64,000 bases of DNA from Tetragonia tetragonoides. Taxonomy: Eukaryota > Streptophyta > Magnoliopsida > Caryophyllales > Aizoaceae. The stretch lies in contig CM076145.1 of the NCBI GenBank assembly GCA_038025085.1, forward strand, positions 20,097,557 through 20,161,556. Reading direction: 5' to 3'. The position numbers were made by a program, and so were the translations under genes. A model generated the notes under the pieces. That model was not told the DNA's origin, made no database searches, and saw only the letters and a list, made by a program, of their open reading frames with translations. This document shows positions 36,677-47,189 of this stretch, one piece after another (the stretch's first letter is position 1; each line of letters opens with the position of its first letter).

Positions 36677-38040
36677 CTACTCCTCCTTGTCTTTAACGTC
36701 GGGCTCTTGGACGGGTTCGCTAGGCTCATCAAGTTCCATTCGTTCTTTGGGAGCCCATCTTTCCCTACCATAGCTAGAAGAGGCCTCGTGATCATTGGGC
36801 CTAATTGGAGCTACTTGCTTGGTCGAGTGGGCCGGATTCTTCCTCTTCTTGGATTGGGCATTGGCCTTACCTTTTCCCTTACTCTTAGTTTGGGGCATGG
36901 AAGGCTTCGCGGGCCTATCAATGGGAGTTATCCTTATACCGCTTGGCTCATCATATTTGCGGGTTTTGAACAACTTCTTTTCCTCTTCTAGTAGCTTTAG
37001 GTTGACTCGGCGATCACCGCTCCAAATCCATTGCTCGTAAAAGATCATCAACCCATGAGATTGAGGAAATACTAGTTTAACCCATATTTGACGACGACTC
37101 CAATATCATTCCCAAGGAGTCAAGGGTCGTTGACGAGGGCACACGCAACTTACATTCGGAATTCTCTACAGTAAAATAAATAAATAAATAAAAAGAAAGA
37201 AAACGAGATTTGGTTTTACGAACTACATTGGCCTGATTCCGCATGGATATGTAGGTAACCCATATCACTTGGACCCGGCCACTTTAATAAAATAAATCTC
37301 TAAGGGAGTTTTAATCCATTCGATTAATGCAAAAATAAGCAAGTCTTTCATTTATATGCCTAAAGTCCATTACGTGCTCTCAAAAAAAAAAAATAGTGCG
37401 AGAAGAAATAATAAATAAATAAAAGGGCAATTCTAAGCTACATCTACTTGTGCATACAAACCAGTTATTTCAATTATACTACTAAACAAAAAGAACAAGA
37501 CTTGCGAGACAACTAGAGGTGGAATACTCCTCCTTGTCTTTAACTTTGGGCTCTTGGACGGGTTTTCTAGGCTCATCAAGTTCCATTCGTTCTTTGGGAG
37601 CCCATCTTTCCCTACCATAGCTAGAAGAGGCCTCGTGATCATTGGGCCTAATTGGAGTTACTTGCTTGGCCGAGTGGGCCGGATTCTTCCTCTTCTTGGA
37701 TTGGGCCTTGGACTTACCTTTTCCCTTACCCTTAGTTTGGGCTTGGAAGGCTTAGCGGGCATATCAATGGGAGTTATCCTTATACCGCTTGGCTCATCAT
37801 ATTTGCGGGTTTTGAACAACTTCTTTTCCTCTTCTAGAAGCTTTGGGTTGACTCGGCGATCACCGCTCCAAATCCATTGTTCGTAACAGATCGTCAACCT
37901 ATGAGATTGAGAAAATACTGGTTTAATCCATATTTGACGACGACTCCAATATCTTTCCCGACGGGACACTAAGGAAGGAGTCAAGGGACGTTGACGAGGG
38001 CACACGCAACTTACATTCGGAATTCTCTGCCGTAAACCAT
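36340..38040. repeat. Tandem duplication of about 847 bp
   Basis: Segment about 36340-37190 recurs at about 37190-38040. Anchors: CTACATTGGCCTGATNCCGC at 36371 and 37223, GGCCTCGTGATCATTGGGCC at 36782 and 37629. The copies differ by small indels (offset 847-852). It duplicates the 3' end of antisense gene 2. Confidence 0.88.
36677..37051 (-). pseudogene. Orphan C-terminal copy of antisense gene 2
   Basis: This is the left copy of the tandem duplication. It reads YEQWIWSGDRRVN and ends ...EPDVKDKEE at 36677. It has no start exon. The C-terminal tail is basic then acidic (KSKGKGKANAQSKKRKNP), like a nuclear signal. Its frame is intact where the main copy has a frameshift. Confidence 0.75.
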
Positions 38041-39059
38041 ATTGTCGCAAAAGGCGATTCGACAAAAAGGAAGTCAACGTATGTAAACCTACGATCCGGG
38101 TGATAGGCATATCTTCACTACATCCTACAATTTTAGTAGTATGCCACCATGGAATAAACCAACCCATTTGGGTTTTGGCATAAACGAATTCCATCCATTC
38201 CTCACGGGAAGATAGAGAGAAGCGTCGACGTCTCGCCGGAAATTGTTTGGGAAGATACTTTCGAGTATCTATTGAAGGCATTTCGAGGATATCGAGTCTC
38301 TCTTGAAACCATATCTACACAAAAACAACAAAAGAAAAATTCAAGTCAATACAAGATGAGAATTTCACCACATAAAGGCTTTATCACAAAACTTACTTGA
38401 AGGAGTAAAGGGCTCCCGGTAAAGGACTCTTGAGGATTGCTGTTGAGCCTATCTAAAGCAAGGATTGTCTCTCCCACGACCAAGTGCATAGCAGAGCTGT
38501 CCCATTGACATTGCTCGGTCACCCTAAGAAGGAAAGCTTTGCCCCTATTCATGGTCATCTTCTTCTCAGAGGGAATAAGAGCATCTTCGTTACCACCAAC
38601 GAACAAGTAACGATGGAGGAGGCAAAATACAAAGGCACGTTTCTTGTACCTCATATCCATCGCATCCCGGGCCCTAGAGGTGAAGAAAGTCACAAGCTTG
38701 GAAAGATCAACATCCTCACCATGAAGCACTTGACCCGCTTGACGGGGAGACAACCCGAGGTACCTTTGAAAATCACCCACGAAAGCATTCCCCATGTAAG
38801 GAATGGCGGGAGGGCTTTCGGTTGGTAAGCCAATGATATCAGAGAACTCCTCCACCAAAGGGCACATCTCATGAGCACCAAAACGGAAGACATGGAACTT
38901 AGGGTCCCAAAACTCAATGGAAGCATGAAGAAAGTCCCACAAAATCTTAACTTGTTTGAGGTGAAAGAAGGAATTAAGGTGGAAGGGAGTAAGCTCTAAC
39001 CTCTCCTCTACAGTCATGGAAGCCAACCAAGCATTAAAGACATCATCAAAGTTCACCAT
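37560..39059 (-). pseudogene. GyA antisense gene 2: DUF7745/plant-mobile-domain-like protein, two exons
   Basis: Exon 1 is 38397-39059 (ATG at 39059; donor CAA|GTAAGT). Exon 2 runs from 38314 (acceptor TGTGTAG|ATATGG) to about 37560. Exon 1 contains FWDPKFHVFRFGAHEMCPLV then EEFSDIIGLPTE, YMGNAFVGDFQRYLGLSP and RYKKRAFVFCLLHRYLFVGG. This pattern resembles the DUF7745/PMD-like proteins common in plant repeats; that match is from memory. Exon 2 opens IWFQERLDIL and has GWFIPWWHTTKIVG and YEQWIWSGDRRVN, then a basic tail. A frameshift near 37745 breaks the tail. A CTATATAG box stands 73 bp upstream of the ATG (39132-39139) and a GC palindrome array further up. GyB lacks this gene. Confidence 0.7.
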
Positions 39060-39131
39060 TGTTAAGATTAAGGATTTTCTCTCTCTAGGGGCTCAAAGCA
39101 AGTGGTAAGAAGAGAAGAGAAAGAAACCCAA

Positions 39132-39139
39132 CTATATAG
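39132..39139 (-). promoter_or_regulatory. Putative TATA box of antisense gene 2
   Basis: CTATATAG lies about 75 bp upstream of the ATG at 39059 and about 60 bp downstream (minus sense) of the GC palindrome array, the same arrangement as in the LTR promoter. Confidence 0.55.
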
Positions 39140-39194
39140 AGGCCACAGTTGGATTGTTGTCGATAAATTAAAGAAATTCAGACAATTGACGAAA

Positions 39195-39370
39195 AAGGGG
39201 CCAGACGGCCTCACAACTGGTCCGGATGGCTTAGCCGCTAGGACAAGCGGCTAAGCCGCTCTAACAAGCGCTTGACTGCCAGGACAAGCGGCCAAACCGC
39301 AAGCCCAAGCGGCAATCGCTAGAGCTCTAGTACAGCCGCTAGGAGCTCTAGCAGTCACCCTGTATAAGCG
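39195..39370. repeat. GC-rich palindrome array upstream of antisense gene 2
   Basis: It includes GGCTTAGCCGCTAGGACAAG and AGCGGCTAAGCCGCT. The 18-mer CCGCTAGGACAAGCGGCT is also found in the GyA 3' LTR (near 45100). Confidence 0.8.
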
Positions 39371-39895
39371 CCTAGTGTGCTATTTCGCGAGAGGCCTCGG
39401 TCCACCCGACCCCACCGTTTGACCAGGCTTTACCTTCTTGATTCCCACTATGAAGCCTTCCCTTAAAATTTTCTTACCTTAATTTTGGCTCTTTCCACTT
39501 TTCTATTTATTCCCTTTTTATTTTCTTTCCTTCTTTTTATTTTGATTATCAAGTTCCACTATTTCCTTTTATTTTCTAATTCTTTATTTTCTTTATTAAT
39601 ATTTCCCCTCTTAATTATCTTTTTCTATTTTGTGTTTCTTTACCTTATTTTTTATTTTCGGGAAAGGGGTACCCCAAATGTGCTAAATTCTCGGGAATCC
39701 TAAATTTCCGAAAGGTCGTGATTTGTGATTTCCCACTCGGAAATTAGTTGATTAAGTTGACATATGGGCATTTGCGTGATATATGTTTGTGCGTGAAAAA
39801 AACGCAATAATTTATAGCAGGTTTAATACAACCCCACAGTTCAAAATGCACTACAACAAATATCACTGGCCATCTGCGCCTGTACTCGGACCCGC
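39371..39895. other. Spacer between antisense genes 1 and 2
   Basis: T-rich on the plus strand (39480-39660), with no supported ORF. It may hold the 3' UTR of gene 1; no clear poly(A) signal could be fixed. Confidence 0.5.
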
Positions 39896-42892
39896 CTAAG
39901 ACGACTCTCCGGGGCCACTCGATGATGGAGCACCTGAAGGACCGGGCTGAGACATCACCCAAGCTCTAGGGTCCAAAGCAAATAATGAACCCGTTAAGTA
40001 AGCGGGATCCAGTGAATGACGCGGTGGCTCCGACATGCCGGGATAGCCTCCATACCCCGTACTCTCCTAACTCCAAGAACCCCTTGGAGGTACTGGAGGA
40101 TACATGGGCATATGATAGCCCGGATACCCCATATAGGGAGGCGGTGCAGGCCACAGCGGAAGATAAGGCACATGGGGTGGGTTCCCCGTATCCACTCTAG
40201 CTCGAGGCGTTCCCTGACACACCTCCCTACTCTCCTGCCTAGGAGGAGGACCCTGCGGTCTAGACACCGACTCCGGAGTACGAATAACTGGGGGCCTGGG
40301 AGGCCTTACCACGGGAATAGGCTGCGAAATAAGTTCAAGGTCAGAAAATTACAAAAATTCAAATCAAGCACTATTACTTGAAATGAACATACCTCTCAAA
40401 CGCAGGACCGACGACTCATGCATACACTCCGAGACGCGAACCTGGAAAACTAATTCTTTTAGGCCTGCATGCCCCTATAGATCTTCCGTGTCTCCGCAAC
40501 ATCCAACTGTGCACGTAAAAGAAAATAGTCAGTATAAATACAAAGGAAACATTGCAAATTAGAATGGATTCTCGCTTACCCCTACAACTAGCTGGTAGAG
40601 GCAATCCCTCAACCTCCTCATCAGGACAACGAAACTCAGGAATTAAGAGAACCTGAGGTGATCCATCCACTCCTGTATAACTCACCGACATAGAAGGGAG
40701 AGTAGGGCGCAGAGAGGAAGCAGTCGCATGAGACGACGAAGAACTCGCAACATTCTGCAAAGACCTAAAAATATTAGACATATTTCTAAATTTCCAAACG
40801 AAATTAGGAAACAAAGTACATTACTTACCAGGTCGGTAGAAAAGTTGGGGCACAACCGAGGCTCATTAAAATCAGTATATCCCACCATAAGATCCACCTC
40901 AGGATCAGCCGGAAGAAAATACTCGAGGGCATTCGCCCCGACAGCAGCCGTCCTTACCTGCTCTACGGCAAGGTGACGAACATAAAGCATAGAATCAAAA
41001 GGATCCAAAGGAATCCTCGGAGCCGGAAGGTTGGAGAAAGTCTGCCTAATCAGTCTCTCTCCCAAGAACCACTCAAAACCGAAAGGACCCTCAATAAGGA
41101 TCCTCCTCTAGTCATACTCCCGAGCACCCAAAAATCTATCCGAGAGACCAGGGAGGTAATCTGTCCTGGGGAACCAGTCAACCTACAAAAGCAAAGATTG
41201 AGCATACAAAAGGATAAAAGGACGAAAAAAGCACAAAGGTTAATGGCTTACATCCTGAGCAGTCAAAGGATATATTGCCTCCCTAAGGCGTGCAGCATAG
41301 TAAATGGGCAAGACGTCCCTTCCAGGTCTGCATCACTGGAAAGGATAAACCCCCTGTCTCAAGAAGAGGGGCGAGGTCAGAGAAATGCTCATAAAACCAA
41401 ATCTAAGACATGCAAAGCACATGGATTAGACACAAGCTATTCGTAAAAAGCCAAAAACACAAAGTATAAGAAGGGTAGAAGGAAATTACCTCCATAACCT
41501 TCCAATAACCAACTAAGGAGACGCGAGATGCGCCATCCTCTCCACTGAGGCGGCTGGACTGCCTCAAACATTGAAGAAGACAGGAGTATGCGGGAAGACC
41601 CCAATTATACTCCGCAACTCTATCCAAATCCCGCAAGCATCGGAAATAGCGAACATGGTACCTACTAGCTTTATCCGAAAAGACGAAATAAGCTAGAACA
41701 TAGGCCAACAAAAGGCGGGCGTGCTGCTCCGCCGTGACCTTCTTCAACTTTCTCGCGTTGGTCAAGAATTGGACCATAACGTCAGTCCGGACATACTCCC
41801 TACCATCCCAGTTGGCCCCAAAAAGGCCAAACATCTCCACCATAACCTCCTTACTCACATCTCCATAAGTGATAGGAGTACCGGTGCAAGGGAGCCCGGA
41901 AATGAGACCAAACTCGAAAGGGGTGATCATGATCTCACCCATAGGAAAATGAAAAGTACTGGTAGTGTCCCAGTGCCGCTCCGCAAGACCTCTAACAAGC
42001 AAGCAGTCGGGGCGCTCGGCAGAACCGATAGACGCTAAAAAGTGACCGAAGCCGCAACGCTCCACAATAGCGTCGACAGAAGGAGTCACGTACCTACGGG
42101 CTTTCTCAATACCCAAAAGGCTGCCATAACCCCGCATGGTAGTGTGGACATCCTATACAACACAATAATTGCAAGACAACTAGCTAGGTGATCCTAGTAA
42201 CAACTACCAGTCTCCGGGTTAGTCCTAAATTTTTACAACTCGTAAAATTTAGCATTTTAGCAAAACCAATATGACAAGAGTGAATTCTAAAGAGAACGAA
42301 TTTCACACAAGTTTATTCTCCACAAATATACTCAATAAACCAGCTACCACCACAACAAAAATAAACTTCACTCAAGTTTATTTTCACAAATACAAATATG
42401 ATAATTCCAACCAGAATAAATTTCATACAAATTTATTTTCCACCATTAAAGGTGAATTTCACGCAAATTCATTCTTCACATGATATATAATACAAGAAAC
42501 CTACGGGAATTCACAAATTTACAAGAAAAAGAATTTCACGCAAATTGGTTTTTCCACATTTAGCTACACTACAGTTCTCAACCTATAAGTTCTATGTTTG
42601 CCTACACATGATTTTTAAAGTGTAAAAGAGCAAAGAAAGAAAGACGACATACCCGACATTTGGTACCAACGGTAACCAAATGCTCCTTCTTCTTGGAAAC
42701 AAGATTGCTGGGATCCCAACGATCGGTAGGATGAAAATCGCTACGAGTGAACTCATCTTGGACTAACCGGCTCTCACCCACCTGGTGATGGGGTATACCG
42801 GAAACAAAAACCCGAGTGAAAACATTCGGGGCCTCATGAACAACAATCTCTTGCCCCTTCCTTTTCCTACCTCCTCTATGTTTAGGAGCCAT
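39896..42892 (-). pseudogene. GyA antisense gene 1: plant-mobile-domain-like protein, about 7 exons, nearly intact
   Basis: ATG at 42892 (MAPKHRGGRKRKGQEIVV, basic N-terminus). Exons on minus: 42653-42892, 41490-42152, 41252-41402, 40829-41182, 40580-40754, 40393-40506, 39896-40321. All introns read GT...AG; the first is 500 bp and the rest 69-87 bp. Exon 2 carries the PMD signature: STFHFPMGEIMITPFEFGLI then SGLPCTGTPITYG, and LRDLDRVAEYNWGLPAYSCL. Exon 3 opens IWFYEHFSDLAPLL. The tail is Ser- and Pro-rich (PPPYMGYPGYHMPMYPPVPP). PMD is shared by MAIN/MAIL proteins and many plant transposable elements. Damage: a 5-nt loss in a GGACG repeat near 41310 and an in-frame TAG at 40067. The gene runs opposite to gag-pol, so its introns are not removed from the genomic RNA. 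Confidence 0.75.
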
Positions 42893-43151
42893 GGATGAAG
42901 AGCAAAAATGGAGTTTTTAGAAATTTGAGTGAAACTCACAAAACTCACAAATTTACACAATTTTGAGTTTTGACACTCAAAAACACAAGAACAACTAACA
43001 AAATCAAGTTCTATTAAGAATTTGAGCAAGAAAACCTCAAGATTTGGAGCTAGGGGCTTTGATGGAGGTTGACAGCTTTGAAGAAAAATGGAGGAGAGAG
43101 AAAGCAGAAGGCAAAATGGGGAAGATGACCCATTTTGTCCTCGCCCCTTTT

Positions 43152-43160
43152 CTTTTTATG
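43152..43160 (-). promoter_or_regulatory. Putative TATA box of antisense gene 1
   Basis: CATAAAAAG on minus lies about 260 bp upstream of the ATG at 42892 and just downstream (minus sense) of the GC palindrome array. It is weaker than the gene 2 box. Confidence 0.4.
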
Positions 43161-43179
43161 CATACCCGTGAAAAAACCT

Positions 43180-43395
43180 AATGGCCGGTCAAACCACCAA
43201 GGTGGACGGTCAGACCGCCCAGCTGGCGGTCAAACCGCAAGGCAAGCGGCTTGGCCGCTAGTCCCAACGGCTTGACCATTTGGGTGAGCGCTTCAACCGC
43301 TCCACTAAGCGACCTAGCCGCTTCAGCCAACAGTTTGGCCGCTCCACCTAGCGGTTCGACTGCTTGACGTGGCGGCTTGACCGCTGGCTCACTCT
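43180..43395. repeat. GC-rich palindrome array upstream of antisense gene 1
   Basis: Units include AGCGGCTTGGCCGCT, AACGGCTTGACC and TGGCGGCTTGACCGCTGG. It is the longest array in GyA outside the LTRs. Confidence 0.8.
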
Positions 43396-43639
43396 CTCAC
43401 CTCTGACATTTTTTGGGCCATTGGCTCAAAATCAGTGGGCCCCACACGAGGTCCATAGCAGTTATTTCCGTGCCAAAGTCCGTTTATGAAAGCAGGACTA
43501 CCTTAAACCCATAGGTTTGTACATTTAAACTTGGCCAAATGGCATGGGCTCGCACCCGACCTAAGGTCTGAGCAACATTTTATTACCCTTTACCATAATA
43601 TTTATTACTCACCTTATTTCAAACAAAATATTTTTATTG

Positions 43640-44565
43640 TGTAACCTTCAGCACAGGGTTCCCCTTCGACAGAAAATCGAAGGTCGTTTATTGTCTGACC
43701 TACACCACAGGGTCACCCTTCGACTAAAAATTGAAGGATTTCTGTCTTTTATCTTATTTCTAACAAAATACTTTTATTGTGTAACCTACAGCACAAGGTT
43801 TCCCTTCGACTGAAAATCGAAGGACATTTATTGTTTGACCTACAGCACAGGGTCACCCTTCGACTAAAATATCGAAGGAGGGTCACCCTTCGACTAAAAA
43901 TTGAAGGATTTCTGTCTTTTATCTTATTTCTAACAAAATACTTTTATTGTGTAACCTACAGCACAAGGTTTCCCTTCGACTGAAAATCGAAGGACATTTA
44001 TTGTTTGACCTACAGCACAGGGTCACCCTTCGACTAAAAATCGAAGGATTTTAATCCTTTATTATTATTTCTAACGAAATATTTTTATTGTGTAAGCTAC
44101 AGCACGGGGTTCCCCTTCGACTGAAAATCGAAGGACATTTATTATTTGACCTACAACACAGGGTTCCCCTTCGATTGAAAATCGAAGGACATTTATTGTG
44201 TGACCTACAGCATAGGGTCCCCTTCAACCACAAATCGAAGGAATTTTATCTTTTATTATTATTTATAATGAAATATTTTTATTGTGTAACCTACAGCATA
44301 GGGTTCCCCTTCGACTGAAAATCGAAGGACATTTATTGTGTAATCTACGGCATAGGGTTCCCCTTCGACTGAAAATCGAAGGACATTTATTTTGTGACCT
44401 ACAGCATAGAGTCTCATTCGACTTAAAATCGAAGGATTTTTATCATTTATTACCTATCTCAAATATTTTTATTGTGTGACCTACAGCACAGGTTCTCTCC
44501 GTTCGACTGATAATCGTAGGATTTTTATTGTGTGACCTACAACATAGGGTCAAACTCTCGGTCAA
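43640..44565. repeat. Tandem hairpin array, about 14 units, GyA
   Basis: Units of about 52 bp read TTTATTGTGTGACCTACAGC, ACAGGGT(TC)CC, then the inverted pair CCTTCGA-N(7)-TCGAAGG. Hairpin centres lie near 43672, 43719, 43813, 43866, 43899, 43988, 44033, 44127, 44178, 44232, 44318, 44371, 44422 and 44505. Longer blocks of about 180 bp (with TTCTAACRAAATATTTTTAT) form a higher-order period. Tandem repeats in the 3' untranslated region are known in Ogre/Tat elements. Confidence 0.88.
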
Positions 44566-44710
44566 ATAAACCGGGAAATTTATTACTCTAAAATGGTTGT
44601 TTATCTTTAACTAACTGATACCTCACTCAGTTTGCCTGTTTTATTGCAGGTATTGGCACAGGAATACTTTGACCTTCGCTCTATTTGAGCTCGGCCAATT
44701 TGCGGGCTTC

Positions 44711-46251
44711 TGTAGACACCAAAAATTGTGTCTATGATAAGTCCCCGTAAAAACCCGATGATGAAAGGATTGGATTTTGCTCGAACATGGGTTGCGAGAA
44801 TAATTGCTCTGATAATTAACCCAGTTCATTTGAATTAACCTGTAGAAGCCTCTTCTACAGGCGATCCAAACCAGTTGGACTCAATTTAATTGGAGTCCAA
44901 AGCTGAAAGATAGGCCTCCTTGAACCTTAGGGCCCGAAAGGGAACCCAAACCCATGAGTCGACCATTGGTCAAACAAGGGAACTCAGTCAATCCCACGTG
45001 GACCCCCTCGGAAAAGCCTCTCCCGCTTGGAAAAATAGTCAGGCGCCTATGCAGGCACGCCGCTCCAGGTCCAAGCGGCCACGCTTGGGCTTAAGCGGTG
45101 GCCGCTAGGACAAGCGGCTGTGCCGCTACGCCAAGCGGCTTGATCGCTTGCCCTGCCAGCTCAGCCGCTTGGCCTAGCTGAATGGCAGCCTGGACCTTTT
45201 CTCGTGGACGGCGAATTCGAGGCCCATCTTGGTTTTCGTGCCAAACCCTGGCAGCTCCCCCTCTTCTATATAAACAAACCTTAGGGTTCAGTTGAAGAGG
45301 TTGGCTTTTAGGTTGGCAATTTCTCTCTCAGGTTGGGAATTTTAGAGGTTGGAAATTCTCTCTCTCACTCTCATATTAAACCATAAATTATGATTCTACT
45401 CCTTCTTTAGGTTAGCCCTAGCACCACAAAATAAACCTTCATACTTCATCAAGAGCATGAATTCAAGCATTATAACCCAATAAGTTCATTGTGAGCATAT
45501 AGGTAATCCAACCTGAGGGTTTTCAATAAATTTATATGTTGCTTGTTATTACAAACGATTTTGGTTTATTTGATATGTACATGCATGGCGCGTTTTGAGC
45601 AAAATGGCTTGTATTAAGCCTAATTAATGGATGAATGAATGTTTTTATTTTGTTATTTATTGCTTCTTATGATTAAAGTGTTCTTTGTTTGTTGATTGGT
45701 GGATGAATTAATTGGTTTGTCTTCTAACTTGCAGGTTTTAGCATATTTATCGTTTTTAGCAATAAAAGCATGTAATTGGATAAATTATTAAAAGTGGTCA
45801 CAATAATAATGTTTGTTCAACCCATTAGTTAAAACTAAGAATTTGGACAAATTGAACCTTGTTTGGAACCGTAGCATTAATAATTATAATTGAATTGATT
45901 AGTAAAGATCGTTGTTGTCAACGGGCGAGTTGGGTGCCTAACACCTTCCTAGCTCATACTCACGCCCCCGGACTCATTTATGAAGTCAATTTCCCTAATA
46001 GGGATTGGGGTGCACAGGAATTGAGTTCACGTCTTTTTAGACTATTGACTTGATTCCAAGGTTTCCAAATTACCTTAAATTTGGTGGCGACTTCCGACAA
46101 TCTTAATCATGTCCTTAGTGCAAAAGGAAAATCTTCATGTGCATGCACACTCAAAGGTTCACGAAAAGCCGAACCATCGTGCTCTCCCAGGCTACCTGGA
46201 AACCCGAAGGAGGAGGGGGCGAAAAGGGGAGACAAAATCTGGTAGCCTACA
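44711..46251 (+). repeat. GyA 3' LTR
   Basis: It starts TGTAGACACC and ends TAGCCTACA. TATATAAAC stands at 45267, with a GC palindrome array at 45040-45190. It is followed by CATAT, the GyA target duplication. Confidence 0.9.
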
Positions 46252-46256
46252 CATAT

Positions 46257-46496
46257 CCGACCTTTGGTACCTATGGTAACAAAATCCTCCTTCTTCTTGA
46301 AAATGAGATTGTGGGGCTCCCAACAATCGGTGGGATTAAAATCACTACGAGTGAACTCATCCTAGACTAAACGGTGCTCACCCACCCGGTGATGGGGTAG
46401 ACCGGAAATGAAGACCCGAGTGAAAACATTCGGGGCCTCCCTCACAACAATCTCTTGTTTCTTCCTTTTCCTATCTCCTCTATGTTAGGGAGCCAT
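46257..46496 (-). pseudogene. GyB antisense gene 1, exon 1
   Basis: It has the same length (240 nt) as GyA exon 1. ATG at 46496, but codon 4 is TAA where GyA has a Lys codon. The donor, GTATGT in GyA, reads ATATG here; it is exactly the GyA target site. The rest of the gene is at 24786-26377. Confidence 0.72.
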
Positions 46497-47189
46497 TGAT
46501 GAAGAACAAAAATGGAGTTTTTGAAATTTGAGTGAAATTCACAAAACTCGCAAATTCACATAATTTTGAGTTTTTAATACCCAAAAACTCAAGAACAACT
46601 AACAAAATCAAGTTCTTTCAAGGATTTGAGCAAGAAGACCTCAAGATTTGGAGCTAGAGGCTTTGATGGAGGTTGAGAGCTTGAAGAAAATGGAGGAGAG
46701 AGAGAGGAGAAGGCTCAAAATGGGAAGATGATCCATTTCGGCCTCCCCCCCTTTTCCTTTTGTTCCACCAGTTAAAACCTAGCGACTGGTCAAACCGTCC
46801 AAGTGGATGGTCAAACCGCAAACCACGCGGCTTGGCCGCTTGCCCAAACGGCTCAACTGTTTGGCAGAGCGGTTCAACCGCTCCAGCCAGCGGCACGCCC
46901 GCTCCAGCAAGCGGCTTGACCGCTCCACCAAGCGGTTTAGCCGTTTGCAATGGCGGTTTGGCCGCCTACACTTCTCCCCTTATAATATTTTATTTAGGGC
47001 GATTGGTTCAAAATCAGTGGGCCCCACGTGAGGCCCATTGCAGTAATTTGCACGCCAAAGTCCGTTTACGAAAGCGAGACTACTTCAACCAACAGGTTTG
47101 TACATTTATACTCGGCCTATGGCATGGGCTCATTGTGACCAAAGGTCAGAGCAACATTTTATTACCCTTTACAATTACATTTATTATTT
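46497..47189. other. Upstream region of GyB antisense gene 1 with GC palindrome array
   Basis: Collinear with GyA 42893-43640. The array at about 46790-46965 has AGCGGTTCAACCGCT, AGCGGCTTGACCGCT and AAACGGCT units. No ORF is supported. Confidence 0.7.

Larger units (their letters stand above)
27202..46251 (+). mobile_element. GyA: 19-kb Tat/Ogre-type gypsy with two antisense genes
   Basis: LTRs lie at 27202-28723 (1522 bp) and 44711-46251 (1541 bp). The target duplication is CATAC / CATAT (27197-27201, 46252-46256). The PBS is TGGCGACTTCACTTGGGAC at 28725. Order on plus: leader with 69-bp repeats, gag, RT, RNase H, second RNase H, integrase. On minus: gene 2 (37560-39059) and gene 1 (39896-42892). 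Then a hairpin array and the 3' LTR. It sits in intron 1 of GyB antisense gene 1; GyA's own gene 1 at 42647 shows what the unbroken site looks like. Internal stops and loss of protease mean it cannot move by itself. Confidence 0.92.

Noticed and set aside
43777..44479. Plus-strand frames with repeated CDLQHRVPLRLKIEGH-like peptides
   Set aside because: They arise from the hairpin tandem array; frames change at indels between units, which a protein would not tolerate.
43640..44565. CRISPR-like spacing of palindromic repeats
   Set aside because: The spacers are themselves repeated and the context is a plant retrotransposon 3' region with no Cas genes.
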